Positions 1 to 8,437 of a DNA stretch of 64,000 bases are shown here, one piece after another (the stretch's first letter is position 1; each line of letters begins with the position of its first letter). The DNA comes from an uncultured Oscillospiraceae bacterium (lineage in GTDB: Bacteria > Bacillota > Clostridia > Oscillospirales > Acutalibacteraceae), in assembly GCA_900546265.1 (NCBI GenBank), contig URCA01000014.1, positions 1 through 64,000 of the forward strand, read 5' to 3'. The position numbers and the translations under genes were made by a program. The notes beneath the pieces are model-generated. The model made no database searches, was not told the DNA's origin, and saw only the letters and a program-made list of their open reading frames with translations.

Positions 1-53
1 CTCTCGACCTTACGGATGCGAACCGTACGCTCTCCCAGCTGAGCTACGCCCCC
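1..53 (-). tRNA. tRNA-Ala (anticodon CGC), 3' part cut by window edge
   Basis: Read on the minus strand from 53, the sequence opens with GGGGGCGTAGCTCAGCTGGG, a typical tRNA-Ala acceptor and D-arm start. A 5-bp anticodon stem (TACGG/CCGTA) follows around the loop TTCGCAT, which gives anticodon CGC for GCG codons. The T-arm and 3' acceptor strand lie beyond position 1, so the gene is partial here. The next 130 bases up to 187 show no gene. Confidence 0.9.
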
Positions 54-187
54 ATATACTGTGGATTTTCCCGGGCGACTAACAAAAAACCGCAAGGGAT
101 TTTTAATCCGTACAATATATTACCGTAAAGCCGGCCGTTTGTCAAGCCAAAACTGCAAAATTCTTCATGAATTTATTCGGGCGGAAT

Positions 188-802
188 TTATTCGGGTAAG
201 CCGAAGGTCAGCCGGCCGGTCAGCGGCGCCGGCGGCAGCTCCAGCACCGCCGCCCCCAGCTGCTCCGCTTCCGCCCGGATATGGGTGACCAGCACCACCA
301 AGCGGTCCGCATAGCCCGCCGCGATGTGTCCGGCCAGCTCCCGCCAGCTTGCCTCGTCCACCCCGCTGAACGGTTCATCCAGCAGCAGCACGTCGGGCTG
401 CACGGCCAGCGCGCGCGCCAGGGCGGCCCGCCGCCTCATCCCGCCGCTGAGCGCCGCCGGACGCTTGTGCGCCGCGTCGGCCAACCCCACCAGCTCCAGC
501 CAATCCGCCGCTCTCGCGCGGGCATCCGGCCCCTCCAGCACCACCGCCACATTCTCCAGCACCGACAGCCAGGGCAGCAGCCGATCCTCCTGGAACAGCA
601 TAGCCGTCCTCTTGCCCTCCAGCCCCGTGAGGCGCCCCTTGTCTGGCTTTTCCAAGCCGGACAGGAGCCGCAGCAGGGTGGTCTTGCCGCAGCCCGACGC
701 CCCGAACAGGCACACCGCGCCGCTCTTCGGGAACCGCAGGGAAACCGCCTGCAGCACCGGCTTTTGCCCGTAAGCGAACGATACGTCCTCCAACGCAATC
801 AT
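188..802 (-). CDS. ABC transporter ATPase, SsuB/TauB/NrtD type
   Basis: This is the ATP-hydrolysing subunit of an importer of the nitrate/sulfonate/taurine class, about 204 residues. Visible motifs in order are Walker A GASGCGKTT near residue 34, signature LSGGMRRR near 118 and Walker B VLLLDEP near 138, followed by the switch His in LVTHIRAEA. It is shorter than the usual 240-260 residues because the C-terminal tail is brief. Its ATG overlaps the permease stop as ATGA, so the two are translationally coupled. It is the last gene of a regulator-binding protein-permease-ATPase operon. The substrate cannot be read from the ATPase. Confidence 0.93.
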   Translation of the reverse strand: MIALEDVSFAYGQKPVLQAVSLRFPKSGAVCLFGASGCGKTTLLRLLSGLEKPDKGRLTGLEGKRTAMLFQEDRLLPWLSVLENVAVVLEGPDARARAADWLELVGLADAAHKRPAALSGGMRRRAALARALAVQPDVLLLDEPFSGVDEASWRELAGHIAAGYADRLVVLVTHIRAEAEQLGAAVLELPPAPLTGRLTFGLPE

Positions 803-1587
803 GTACCGTCCCCCTCTCCCCCGGTGTTGTAGCGCTTAAGCCGCCGGACAGCCAGCAGCAGCCCCTTCTCCAGCACCATGCTCAGCGCCACCACCACCGC
901 CGTCCAGGCGAATACCTCAGGCGTTTCCAGATACACCTTGGCGTCCTGCAGCTGCCTGCCGATGGACATGGCCGGCCGGCAGATGACCTCCGCCGCGATC
1001 CCCGATTTCCACGCGAACCCCAGCCCGGTGGTGGCCGCCGCCAGAAAATACGGCATCACCGAAGGGATCCGCACCCGCACCAGGGTTTTCCACCAGCCCA
1101 GCCGGTATACCTTCGCCATTTCCAGCAGCCCCGCGTCCGTCTCCCGGATCCCCTTTTCCACGTTGCCCCAAACCACCGGCACCACCATCAGAAAGGCGAT
1201 AAACGCCGGCAGCGTGTTGGTGCGGATCCAGACCAGGGCCAGAATGATAAACGAAGCCACCGGCGCGGCCCGCACGATTTTGAGCAGCGGGGACAGCAGC
1301 ACGTCCGCCGCCCGGAACCGCACCGTCAGCACCGCCAGCAGCGACCCCGCCGCCAGCGCCGCCGCGAACCCGACGGCCACCCGCAGCAGCGAGCCGCCCG
1401 CCGCCTGCCAAAACCGCGCATCTCCCGCCAGCCGTCCCAGCGTGCGCGCAACCTGAAGCGGCGCAGGAACCAAAAGTTCCTGCGCCACCAGCAGACTGAT
1501 CCCCTGCCAGACAAGCAGCCAAAAGGCCGCCGCCAGAAGGGCCGTCCCGATCCGTTTTCCTTTAGCCGAGATAGTAGAGGCTGTCAT
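799..1587 (-). CDS. ABC transporter permease, SsuC/TauC type
   Basis: Integral membrane permease of the BPD_transp_1 family, 262 residues, with about six hydrophobic segments. It carries the EAA-like loop region around GLLEMAKVYRLGWWKTLVRVRIP, which docks the ATPase. I place the start at the ATG at 1587 because a GGAGG sits 11 bases upstream; a longer reading from 1626 has no ribosome site. The first 26 bases overlap the 3' end of the binding-protein gene. It works with the ATPase at 188-802 and the lipoprotein at 1562-2590. Confidence 0.92.
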   Translation of the reverse strand: MTASTISAKGKRIGTALLAAAFWLLVWQGISLLVAQELLVPAPLQVARTLGRLAGDARFWQAAGGSLLRVAVGFAAALAAGSLLAVLTVRFRAADVLLSPLLKIVRAAPVASFIILALVWIRTNTLPAFIAFLMVVPVVWGNVEKGIRETDAGLLEMAKVYRLGWWKTLVRVRIPSVMPYFLAAATTGLGFAWKSGIAAEVICRPAMSIGRQLQDAKVYLETPEVFAWTAVVVALSMVLEKGLLLAVRRLKRYNTGGEGDGT

Positions 1588-2590
1588 CAGGCAGCTTTCC
1601 TCCGATGGAAGCGGGCTTCGCCGCAAACAGCACGTCGAAATAGCCCTTAATCTGCTTCATCATATCCTGTCCGTCCACATATGTCAAGTTGCAGCGCGGA
1701 ATCGCCTGCTTGGCCACCGCCGCCTTGGGAATGATCCCGTAGGTCTCGCACAGCGCGGCCGTTCCGTCCACGTCACCGGTCGCCTTTTCGATGGAGGCTT
1801 TGTACTCGCTGAGGAACGCCTTGACCGCCTGGGGGTTCTTCTCCACAAACGCGGAACGAGCCACCACGCAGCCCATCATCAGGGTGCTCTCATCCCCTGC
1901 GGCATTCTTCCACTCCTTGGTCATATCCAGGGCCACCCGCAGCTTGTCGTTCTTGGCCAGCACCGTGGTCACCACCGGCTCCGGTACCAGCGCCACCCCG
2001 GCTTTCCCGGACGCCAGCTGGGTGGCCAGCTCGTCGTTCTCGCTCAGGAACTCCAGCTTCACGTCCTTGTCCGGATCCAGGCCGTTTTTCTCCAGCACAT
2101 ACCGCAGCACGTATTCCGGATTGGCCCCCTGGCCGGTGGAATAAATGGTCTTACCCTTCAGATCCTTCACACTGTTGATAGCCGTGCCGTTTTCCAGAAT
2201 GTACAGCACCCCCAGCGTGTTGACCGCCAGCATTTTCACCTTGCCGTTCGTCTTGGCATACAGGGCGGACGCCAGATTGGTGGGCACCGCCGCGATATCC
2301 GCTTCGCCGCTGGCCACCTTGGCCACCGCCTCGTCCGGTGTGGACAGCACCGAGAAGGTGTAGTCGTTCTGGGCCGTCTTCTCCTCATTGGCTTTCATCA
2401 GATTGACCAGGCCAATGCCGGTCGGCCCCTTGATGCCGAATACATTCACCTTGGTTTTCTCCGCCGCCGCGGAAGATGCGGGCTGCTGGGATGCGTTCGA
2501 GGAAGCGGTCTCCCCCGTGGAACATCCGGCCAGCAGCGCGCCGGCCAGCAGGACGCTGAGCAGTCCGGCCGTTATTTTTTTCAGTTGCAT
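1562..2590 (-). CDS. ABC transporter substrate-binding lipoprotein (SsuA/NMT1-like)
   Basis: Extracytoplasmic binding protein of about 342 residues. The N-terminus MQLKKITAGLLSVLLAGALL ends in the lipobox LAGC, followed by a Ser/Ala-rich linker, so the mature protein should be lipid-anchored. The body has the periplasmic-binding type 2 pattern of SsuA/TauA/NMT1 proteins (DIAAVPTNLASALYA, GANPEYVLRYVLEKNGLDPD). The ATG at 2590 has AAGGAGA five bases upstream; an in-frame GTG/ATG further up lacks one. Sulfonate, nitrate, a thiamine precursor or a metal complex are all possible ligands and the sequence does not decide. Confidence 0.92.
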   Translation of the reverse strand: MQLKKITAGLLSVLLAGALLAGCSTGETASSNASQQPASSAAAEKTKVNVFGIKGPTGIGLVNLMKANEEKTAQNDYTFSVLSTPDEAVAKVASGEADIAAVPTNLASALYAKTNGKVKMLAVNTLGVLYILENGTAINSVKDLKGKTIYSTGQGANPEYVLRYVLEKNGLDPDKDVKLEFLSENDELATQLASGKAGVALVPEPVVTTVLAKNDKLRVALDMTKEWKNAAGDESTLMMGCVVARSAFVEKNPQAVKAFLSEYKASIEKATGDVDGTAALCETYGIIPKAAVAKQAIPRCNLTYVDGQDMMKQIKGYFDVLFAAKPASIGGKLPDDSLYYLG

Positions 2591-2625
2591 ACGTTCTCCT
2601 TCTTTCTCCAATCAACCTATCCGAT

Positions 2626-3306
2626 TCAAGGCTCTCCAAGGAGCCTGGGATCGTCCACATAAATCCGCCGTCCCTGCCGGCGGATAGCGCCGCTCTGCGT
2701 CAGCGCGTCCAGCGAGCGGTACAGACTGGAACGCCCGATGTTCAGGGACTGGGCCAGCTCCAGCAGGCTGCCCGGCAGCGTCACCTGACCGTCCTCCCCG
2801 CGGTGGGCCAACAGATACCCGGTCAGCCGTTCGTCCGCCTGCCCGCCGGTAAACCCGGCGATTTTGCCGTTGAGGAAGCGGATGCGCCCGGTGAGGAATC
2901 GAATGTAGTTCTCCGCCACCGGAAAATGGGCGCGCATCCACCCGGTCACCAGCTCCTGGGACAGGAACAGCACCACGCAGGGCCGCAGCGCCGCGATTTC
3001 CGTCACATAGGATTCTGCTTCGCCGAACAGCGCCGCCGCGCCGAAGACCTCCCCGGTCGTCAGCCGGTTCATCACCACCCGGCGGCCGTCCTCTCCCGGA
3101 CGGTATACCTGCACCTCGCCCTGCAGCAGAAGCCCCAGCGCCCGGCGGAAGGCATGGCAGGAATAAATCGCCTCGCCCTTTTCAAAGCGCACCGGCCGGG
3201 GCGCCTGCGCCCACAGCTGCCGCCGTGTCTCCCCGTCCAGCCCATCCAGAAGGAACAAGCCGTCGGCGGTTTGCCGCATCGCGGCGGTAAACGCGATTTC
3301 CTCCAT
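2626..3306 (-). CDS. Crp/Fnr-family transcriptional regulator
   Basis: 226-residue regulator with an N-terminal cyclic-nucleotide-binding-like beta-roll (about residues 15-120) and a C-terminal winged helix with recognition region LLELAQSLNIGRSSLYRSLD. It has no Fnr-type cysteine cluster, so an oxygen-sensing FeS centre is unlikely; the ligand is unknown. The ATG at 3306 has AGGAGGG six bases upstream. It is the first gene of the operon, 35 bases ahead of the binding-protein gene. A perfect 20-base palindrome just downstream of its promoter suggests that it represses itself and the transporter. Confidence 0.9.
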   Translation of the reverse strand: MEEIAFTAAMRQTADGLFLLDGLDGETRRQLWAQAPRPVRFEKGEAIYSCHAFRRALGLLLQGEVQVYRPGEDGRRVVMNRLTTGEVFGAAALFGEAESYVTEIAALRPCVVLFLSQELVTGWMRAHFPVAENYIRFLTGRIRFLNGKIAGFTGGQADERLTGYLLAHRGEDGQVTLPGSLLELAQSLNIGRSSLYRSLDALTQSGAIRRQGRRIYVDDPRLLGEP

Positions 3307-3320
3307 ACTGTCCCTCCTAA

Positions 3321-3340
3321 ATTGTCCCATTTGGGACAAT
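3321..3340 (-). promoter_or_regulatory. Palindromic operator of the Crp/Fnr-transporter operon
   Basis: The arms ATTGTCCCA and TGGGACAAT are perfect inverted repeats separated by TT. A minus-strand -10 box TATACT lies at 3350-3355, with a weak -35 TTGCGT 16 bases further up. The palindrome therefore covers about +3 to +22, a repressor position. Length and symmetry fit a Crp/Fnr-family dimer, but the half-site is not the classical TGTGA or TTGAT. Assignment to the adjacent regulator is inference. Confidence 0.7.
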
Positions 3341-3540
3341 TACAGAATTAGTATAACATGGATTTTCCAAAACGCAAGCCTTTTTGTTAAATAAATAACG
3401 GTTTTTCTCTTCTCTTCACACCTCATCCAAAAATCCCCAGAAACCGCCTTGTATTTTTTTCGTTTTCCGTGTATGATACTTATAGAAAAAGCAGAAATGG
3501 CGCGGGATTTACTCCCCCGCCGCGAAAGGAGGCGACGCCC

Positions 3541-4017
3541 ATGCGCGGTATGCGGAATATCCGAAGAAAGACAAGCTACGACAAGGCGCGGGAGATTTTG
3601 ATGCAGGCGGATTACGGCATCCTGTCCACCACCTGCGGGGACGGTCTGCCCTACGGCATTCCCCTGTGCTTCGCTCTGTCCGGCAATTCGATTTATTTCC
3701 ACTGCGCCACCGAGGGACAGAAGCTGGACAACCTGGTGCACGACAGCCGTGTATGCCTGACCGCCGTCCTCCACGCGGAGAATCGGCCCGCCCGCCTGAC
3801 CATGACCTATGAAAGCGCCATGGCGTTCGGCACAGCGCGCATCGTCTACGCCGAGGATGAGCGGCACGCCGCCCTGCGCCTCCTGTGCGCCAAATATTCC
3901 CCTGATATGAGCGAGGAAGCCTTGGCCGCCTATTTCAAAAAGCATATCGCCAACACCACGGTGGTGCGCATGGAGGTGGAATACATCAGCGGCAAAAGCA
4001 ACCGCCCCGGCAAATAG
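3541..4017 (+). CDS. Pyridoxamine 5'-phosphate oxidase-like flavoprotein (NimA-like)
   Basis: 158-residue split-barrel FMN-binding protein. It has the family pattern of an N-terminal helix (YDKAREILMQADYGILSTT), then DGLPYGIPLCFAL and IYFHCATEGQKLDNL, as in the NimA/5-nitroimidazole reductase-like branch of the PNPOx superfamily. The ATG at 3541 has AAAGGAGG about 11 bases upstream; an earlier in-frame ATG at 3469 has none. It is monocistronic, closed by a terminator at 4021-4053. The physiological substrate is unknown, and nitroimidazole resistance should not be assumed from the fold. Confidence 0.85.
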   Translation: MRGMRNIRRKTSYDKAREILMQADYGILSTTCGDGLPYGIPLCFALSGNSIYFHCATEGQKLDNLVHDSRVCLTAVLHAENRPARLTMTYESAMAFGTARIVYAEDERHAALRLLCAKYSPDMSEEALAAYFKKHIANTTVVRMEVEYISGKSNRPGK

Positions 4018-4020
4018 AAA

Positions 4021-4053
4021 AAGACGGTTCCAGATTCTGGAGCCGTCTTTTTT
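4021..4053 (+). terminator. Rho-independent terminator
   Basis: A 12-bp stem (AAGACGGTTCCA / TGGAGCCGTCTT, one G-U pair) with a 5-base loop is followed by a T run. It closes the NimA-like gene. Confidence 0.9.
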
Positions 4054-4129
4054 CGCCTGCATGCACATATTCTCCGAGCCGGCAACGCACACTAGCTTTG
4101 TATCAATTGCCGGAAAGGAAGTTGTTCTC

Positions 4130-5380
4130 GTGATCAAAAACACCATCGAGGCGCCGCTGTGGCCCTCCGTCGATACAATCCCCGCCCAGTACCCTTGGCT
4201 GTCCGCCGACGAAACCTGTGAGGTGGCCGTCCTGGGCGGCGGCGTCACCGCCGCCATGTGCGCCCTGCGCTTTGCCGAAGCGGGCATCGACACCGTCCTG
4301 GTCAGCGCCAGCCCCGTCGGCTTCGGCGGTTCGGCCTGCTCGAGCGGCATGATGACCCTGGCCAGCGGCGATTCCCTGGTGTCCCTCGTGGAAGAAATCG
4401 GCGCCGAACGGGCCATGTCCGCCGCCGAGCTGCTGCTCGGCTCTCTGAAAAACCTGGAAGATTTCTGCGCCTCCACCGAGGACGGCTGCGGCTTCCACCG
4501 CAAGGACAGCCTGCTGTATACCAGTGAAGAGGCCTGTACCTCCAAGCTGCGCCGGGAATACTCCCTGCGCCTGCATAACGGCCTGGATGTCGAGCTGCTC
4601 AACGCCGACACCGCCAGCGAGCAGTTCACCTTCCCCATGGAAGCGGGCGTGTATACCAAAAATGCCGCCGCGCAGGTGGATCCCTACCGCCTGACCCATG
4701 CCGCCGTCCGCGCCGCCAAGGAGAAGGGGGCCCGGATTTATGAAAACACCACCGCCTCCGCCATCAACCAGTCGGCGCAGGACGATATCACCCTGGAATG
4801 CTCCACCCATCACCGGATACAGGCCCGGTATGTCATCGTGGCCGCCGGCCTGGAGACGCACCGCTACTGCGGCGGCCTGACCCAGGCGGGCACCACCTAT
4901 CTGCTGGCCACCGAGCCGGTGGAGGAGTTTGCCGGCTGGCGGGGCACCTGCCTCATTCATCGGGAGGGCGACGCCCGGCAGTATATCACCGTCACCCCCG
5001 ACCATCGCATCCTCATCGGCGGCCTGGACAGCAGCGTCCTGGATGAAAAGGGCCGGGTAGCCCGCCTCATCAACCTGCAAAACCTGGCGGAGAAGCGCCA
5101 TCACGCCCTGGCGTATACCCTGCGGGATATGTTCCCCGCTATCCGCAATATTACAGCGGAATACGTCTGGGCGGCCAAGGACGGCCGCACGTCGGACGGC
5201 CTGCCGGTGATCGGCCGCCTGCCCGCCAACAGCCGCGTGGCCTATGCCATGTGCTGCGGCGATAACGGCATCCTCTACGCCGAGGCGGCCGGTCGCCTGC
5301 TGCTCGATCAGTATCAGGGCGTGGACAACCACCAGCTGGGCCTGTTCTCCCCCAACCGAGAATGGCGGATAAAACGCTGA
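4130..5380 (+). CDS. FAD-dependent amino-acid/amine oxidoreductase (DAO family)
   Basis: 416-residue flavoprotein of the glycine oxidase/DadA/PuuB group. The N-terminal Rossmann motif is EVAVLGGGVTAAMCALRFAE with an acidic/Ser strand end after DTVLVSA. A second FAD-contact segment, YVIVAAGLETH, lies mid-protein, and the C-terminal DGLPVIGRLPANSRVAYAMC is typical of DAO enzymes. I choose the GTG at 4130 because GGAAAGGAAG precedes it at good spacing; the upstream ATG at 4061 lies in the preceding terminator region without a ribosome site. The preamble APLWPSVDTIPAQYPWL resembles PuuB-type amine oxidases. The substrate is not determined. Confidence 0.87.
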   Translation: MIKNTIEAPLWPSVDTIPAQYPWLSADETCEVAVLGGGVTAAMCALRFAEAGIDTVLVSASPVGFGGSACSSGMMTLASGDSLVSLVEEIGAERAMSAAELLLGSLKNLEDFCASTEDGCGFHRKDSLLYTSEEACTSKLRREYSLRLHNGLDVELLNADTASEQFTFPMEAGVYTKNAAAQVDPYRLTHAAVRAAKEKGARIYENTTASAINQSAQDDITLECSTHHRIQARYVIVAAGLETHRYCGGLTQAGTTYLLATEPVEEFAGWRGTCLIHREGDARQYITVTPDHRILIGGLDSSVLDEKGRVARLINLQNLAEKRHHALAYTLRDMFPAIRNITAEYVWAAKDGRTSDGLPVIGRLPANSRVAYAMCCGDNGILYAEAAGRLLLDQYQGVDNHQLGLFSPNREWRIKR

Positions 5381-5406
5381 TGCGTTTTATCCTGGAAAAA
5401 CCTCTT

Positions 5407-5451
5407 GCCGGCCCTCTAGGGGGGCCGGCATTTCGCGGCTCTGCCGCGAAA
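5407..5451. other. Two adjacent hairpins after the FAD oxidase
   Basis: GCCGGCCC/GGGCCGGC (5407-5429) and TTTCGCGGC/GCCGCGAAA (5431-5451) form strong consecutive stem-loops just past the oxidase stop. Neither has a good T run, so they may protect or pause the transcript rather than end it. The rest of the space up to 5550 shows no gene. Confidence 0.5.
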
Positions 5452-5550
5452 CCACGCTTTTTCTCCGACTCCTTCTCCTATTGAAATAACAGATAATGCT
5501 GACGCTTTTTTCAGCTCCTGCTCTCTGTAAAATGAAAGAAAACGCTAAAA

Positions 5551-5585
5551 AACCACTAGCCGACCCTTTAAGCCGGCTAGTGGTT
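5551..5585 (-). terminator. Terminator after ackA (possibly bidirectional)
   Basis: A perfect 12-bp stem AACCACTAGCCG / CGGCTAGTGGTT has A residues on the left, giving Ts in the ackA direction, and Ts on the right. It lies between the convergent oxidase and acetate kinase genes. Confidence 0.88.
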
Positions 5586-5633
5586 TTCGTGGTTTTCTCT
5601 TCAGAAGAAGCCAGCGACAAAAGGGAACCGCGC

Positions 5634-6830
5634 TTACCCGATGAGCGCCTGGGTGTCCCGCGCGATGACCAGCTCCTCGTCGGTGGGGATGACAAACGCC
5701 CGCACGGCCGAATCCGCCGTGGTGATCTCCCTTTCCTTGCCGCGGCAGTCGTTGGCCTGCTCGTCCACCTTCAGCCCGAGATAACCGAAGGAGCTGAGAA
5801 TTTCCCGACGCAGATCGATCTGGTTCTCCCCGATGCCGGCGGTGAAGACGATGGCGTCCACCCCGCCCAGGGCCGCCACATAGCCGCCGATATACTTGAC
5901 GATCTCATACGTGCGCATATCCCACGCCAGCTTGGCCCGGTCGTTGCCCTCTTCCACCGCCTTGGCGACATCCCGGTCGTCGCTGGACACGCCGGAAATG
6001 CCCAGCATACCGGACTTCTTGTTGAGGATGTTGTCCATCTCCTCGGGAGACAGATCCTCCTTCTCCATCAGGAAGGTGACCACCGAGGGATCCAGCGCCC
6101 CTGACCGGGTGCCCATCAGGAAGCCGTCCAGCGGGGTCAGGCCCATGGTGGTGTCAACGACCTTGCCGTCCTTGATGGCCGCAATGGAGGAGCCGTTGCC
6201 CAGGTGGCAGGTGATGATCCGGGTGCCTTTCCCGTCCGGCTTGCCCAGCAGCTCGCAGCAGCGAGCGCTGACGAAGCGGTGGGAGGTGCCGTGGAACCCG
6301 TACCGCCGGATGCCGTATTTCTGATAGTATTCGTACGGCACGCCGAACATATACGCCTTGGCGGGCATGGTCTGATGGAACGCCGTGTCAAACACCGCCA
6401 CCTGGGGCACGTCCTTGCCGAAGGCGGCCACGGCGGCGTTGATGCCCTGCACATGGGCGGGATTATGCAGCGGGGCCAGGGAGGAATACCCCTCGATGTC
6501 CGCGAGCACCTTCGCGTCGATGCGCACCGATTTATCATACTTGGAGCCGCCCTGCACCACCCGGTGCCCGATGGCGGATACCTCGGAGAGGCTGTCGATG
6601 ACCTTTCCTTCCCCCTCGGTCAGAGCCAGCTTCACCTGCTCGAAGGCGGCGGTGTGATCCGGCATGGCGACTTCCTTCGTCACCACCCGGCCGTCTCCCG
6701 TCTTGTGGGTGAACCGGCCGTCGATTCCGATGCGCTCGCACAGCCCTTTGGCCACGACCACCTCGCCGTCCATGTCGATGAGCTGATACTTGAGGGAGGA
6801 ACTGCCTGCGTTGATGACCAGAATTTTCAT
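5634..6830 (-). CDS. ackA: Acetate kinase
   Basis: 398 residues, the usual AckA length, with MKILVINAGSSSLKYQLID at the N-terminus, the acetate-kinase signature RYGFHGTSHRFVS near 175, the phosphate-binding HLGNGSS near 208, TRSGALDPSV and the C-terminal FTAGIGEN. It interconverts acetyl phosphate and ADP with acetate and ATP, the energy-conserving end of fermentation. I start at the ATG (6830), the conserved family start; a TTG four codons earlier sits too close to AAAGGA. No pta gene is adjacent. It diverges from tmcAL with back-to-back promoters. Confidence 0.98.
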   Translation of the reverse strand: MKILVINAGSSSLKYQLIDMDGEVVVAKGLCERIGIDGRFTHKTGDGRVVTKEVAMPDHTAAFEQVKLALTEGEGKVIDSLSEVSAIGHRVVQGGSKYDKSVRIDAKVLADIEGYSSLAPLHNPAHVQGINAAVAAFGKDVPQVAVFDTAFHQTMPAKAYMFGVPYEYYQKYGIRRYGFHGTSHRFVSARCCELLGKPDGKGTRIITCHLGNGSSIAAIKDGKVVDTTMGLTPLDGFLMGTRSGALDPSVVTFLMEKEDLSPEEMDNILNKKSGMLGISGVSSDDRDVAKAVEEGNDRAKLAWDMRTYEIVKYIGGYVAALGGVDAIVFTAGIGENQIDLRREILSSFGYLGLKVDEQANDCRGKEREITTADSAVRAFVIPTDEELVIARDTQALIG

Positions 6831-6882
6831 GCTTGTACTCAATCCTTTCGCGGGTTCGCCCTTTCCCGGGCAACTTCCACAA

Positions 6883-6911
6883 TTGCATTTTGCCCCAAAA
6901 CAACGTATACT
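6883..6911 (+). promoter_or_regulatory. Sigma-A-type promoter for tmcAL
   Basis: -35 TTGCAT (6883-6888), 17-base spacer, -10 TATACT (6906-6911), giving about 53 bases of leader before the TTG start at 6971. Its -10 box directly abuts the -10 of the divergent ackA promoter. Confidence 0.7.
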
Positions 6912-6940
6912 ATCATAGTACGGTTTTGCTTGTTTTTCAA
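6912..6940 (-). promoter_or_regulatory. Sigma-A-type promoter for ackA
   Basis: On the minus strand, -35 TTGAAA (6940-6935), 17-base spacer and -10 TATGAT (6917-6912). The start of transcription near 6905 would leave a 75-base leader. Confidence 0.7.
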
Positions 6941-6970
6941 GGGCTTTTCTGCCCGAAAGGCGGGATTTTA

Positions 6971-8194
6971 TTGAAAGTTGCCGGAATCGTGGCGGAATAC
7001 AACCCCTTCCATAACGGCCACGCCCATCAAATCGAACGCACCCGCGCCGCGGACAACGGCTGCGGCGCCACCCACGTTGTCGCCGTCATGAGCGGCCATT
7101 TTGTCCAGCGGGGAGAACCCGCCCTGCTGCCCAAGGCCGACCGGGTGAAGGCGGCCCTGCGCGGCGGGGTGGATCTCGTCCTCGAGCTGCCCGTCCCCTG
7201 GTGCCTGTCCTCAGCGGAGGGCTTCGCCTTCGGCGCGGTCTCCCTGCTGGACGCCCTGGGCTGCGTGGATGTCCTCAGCTTCGGCAGCGAATGCGGCGAC
7301 CTCCAGGCGCTGGAGCAGGCCGCCGACGTGCTGGCATCCCCTCGCTTCGCCGATCTGCTCGCCTACCATCTGGAAGGCGGCCTCCCCTTCCCCGAGGCCC
7401 GGCAGAAAGCGGCGGCGGAGCTGCGCGGCGGCGTCGCCGCCTTGTTTGAGAGCCCCAACAACACCCTGGGCATCGAATACATCAAGGCCCTGCGCCGCCT
7501 GACCTCCGGCATGGCCCCCTTCACCGTGCGCCGCTTCGGCGCCGGGCACGACGCTCGGCTCCCCGCCGGGGACATGGCCTCCGCCACCTTCCTACGTTCC
7601 CTCATCGAGGCCGATCGGCTTCTGAACGCCACCGCCTACATGCCCGCCCCCTGCGCCGCCGTCCTGGCCGAGGCCGCGCAGGAAGGCCGCTGCCCCGCGG
7701 CCGTTTCCCGGCTGGAACGCGCGCTGCTGGCCCGCCTGCGCACCATGTCGCCGGCGGAATTCGCTTCACTCCCAGCCCTGAGCGAGGGACTGGAAAACCG
7801 GCTGGCCTCCGCGGCCCGGCAGGCCGGATCCTACCAGGAGCTGCTGGACGCCGTCAAAACCCGCCGATATCCCCTGACCCGGATCCGGCGGCTGGTCTGG
7901 TCCGCCTTTCTCGGCCTGTCCGCCTCTCTCGCCTGGGACGCGGCGGCAGGCCGGTGGAAAAAGCCGCCCTATCTGCGGGTGCTCGGCGCCAACGACCGGG
8001 GGCTGGAAATTCTCCGGGCGGTGAAAAACCCCGCCCTGCCCCTGCTGGCCCGCCCCACCCATATCGACCGGCTGGACGCGGATGCCCGCGCCGTGCTGGA
8101 CGCCGAATGCCGCGCCGCCGACCTGTACGCCCTGGCCCTGCCTCAGCCGCCCCCATGCGGCGGCGAATTCACCGCCGGCCTCATTCGGCCTTAG
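6971..8194 (+). CDS. tmcAL: tRNA(Met) cytidine acetate ligase (TmcAL) family nucleotidyltransferase
   Basis: 407 residues. The family start VAGIVAEYNPFHNGHAHQIE carries the HxGH-like nucleotidyltransferase signature (HNGH), and SFGSECGD, SPNNTLGIEYIKAL and R-rich segments follow as in YlbM/TmcAL. The enzyme uses ATP and acetate to acetylate C34 of elongator tRNA-Met. I choose the TTG at 6971 because AAAGGCGGG precedes it and the conserved N-terminus starts there; longer readings run through the promoters. It sits head to head with ackA, so two acetate-using enzymes share a control region. Confidence 0.92.
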   Translation: MKVAGIVAEYNPFHNGHAHQIERTRAADNGCGATHVVAVMSGHFVQRGEPALLPKADRVKAALRGGVDLVLELPVPWCLSSAEGFAFGAVSLLDALGCVDVLSFGSECGDLQALEQAADVLASPRFADLLAYHLEGGLPFPEARQKAAAELRGGVAALFESPNNTLGIEYIKALRRLTSGMAPFTVRRFGAGHDARLPAGDMASATFLRSLIEADRLLNATAYMPAPCAAVLAEAAQEGRCPAAVSRLERALLARLRTMSPAEFASLPALSEGLENRLASAARQAGSYQELLDAVKTRRYPLTRIRRLVWSAFLGLSASLAWDAAAGRWKKPPYLRVLGANDRGLEILRAVKNPALPLLARPTHIDRLDADARAVLDAECRAADLYALALPQPPPCGGEFTAGLIRP

Positions 8195-8225
8195 CGGAAC
8201 GGAAATGTCCCATTTCTCACAGTCT

Positions 8226-8251
8226 GAGGGCCTGCGGGCCCTCTTTTTTTT
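8226..8251 (+). terminator. Rho-independent terminator after tmcAL
   Basis: Stem GAGGGCC/GGCCCTC with a 4-base loop, followed by eight Ts. Confidence 0.92.
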
Positions 8252-8437
8252 GCGCGCCGCTGTCGGAATCACAGCGAATTTTCCATCCGAACAAAATCTG
8301 CCAATTCCATCGGCAAAAAATTTCCACCGGTAATCCGGGCGATTCGGTTTACACTATAGTCGGAAACCATCATCGATTCCGGTCCTCTCGGCCGTTCGAT
8401 TTTGATAGGTCAAACCATTGGAAAGGATGAACCGATT

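Noticed and set aside
3541..4017. Calling the NimA-like flavoprotein a nitroimidazole-resistance gene.
   Set aside because: Most PNPOx-like proteins of this size have no such activity and nothing in the context supports it.
3340..4659. Long open frames opposite the NimA-like, oxidase, glycan and phage genes.
   Set aside because: They lie antisense to genes with clear motifs, have Gly/Arg/Pro/His-rich compositions and lack ribosome sites; GC-rich DNA gives such shadows.
5407..5451. Hairpin pair as an ordinary terminator of the FAD oxidase gene.
   Set aside because: Neither stem is followed by a proper T run; listed only as hairpins.
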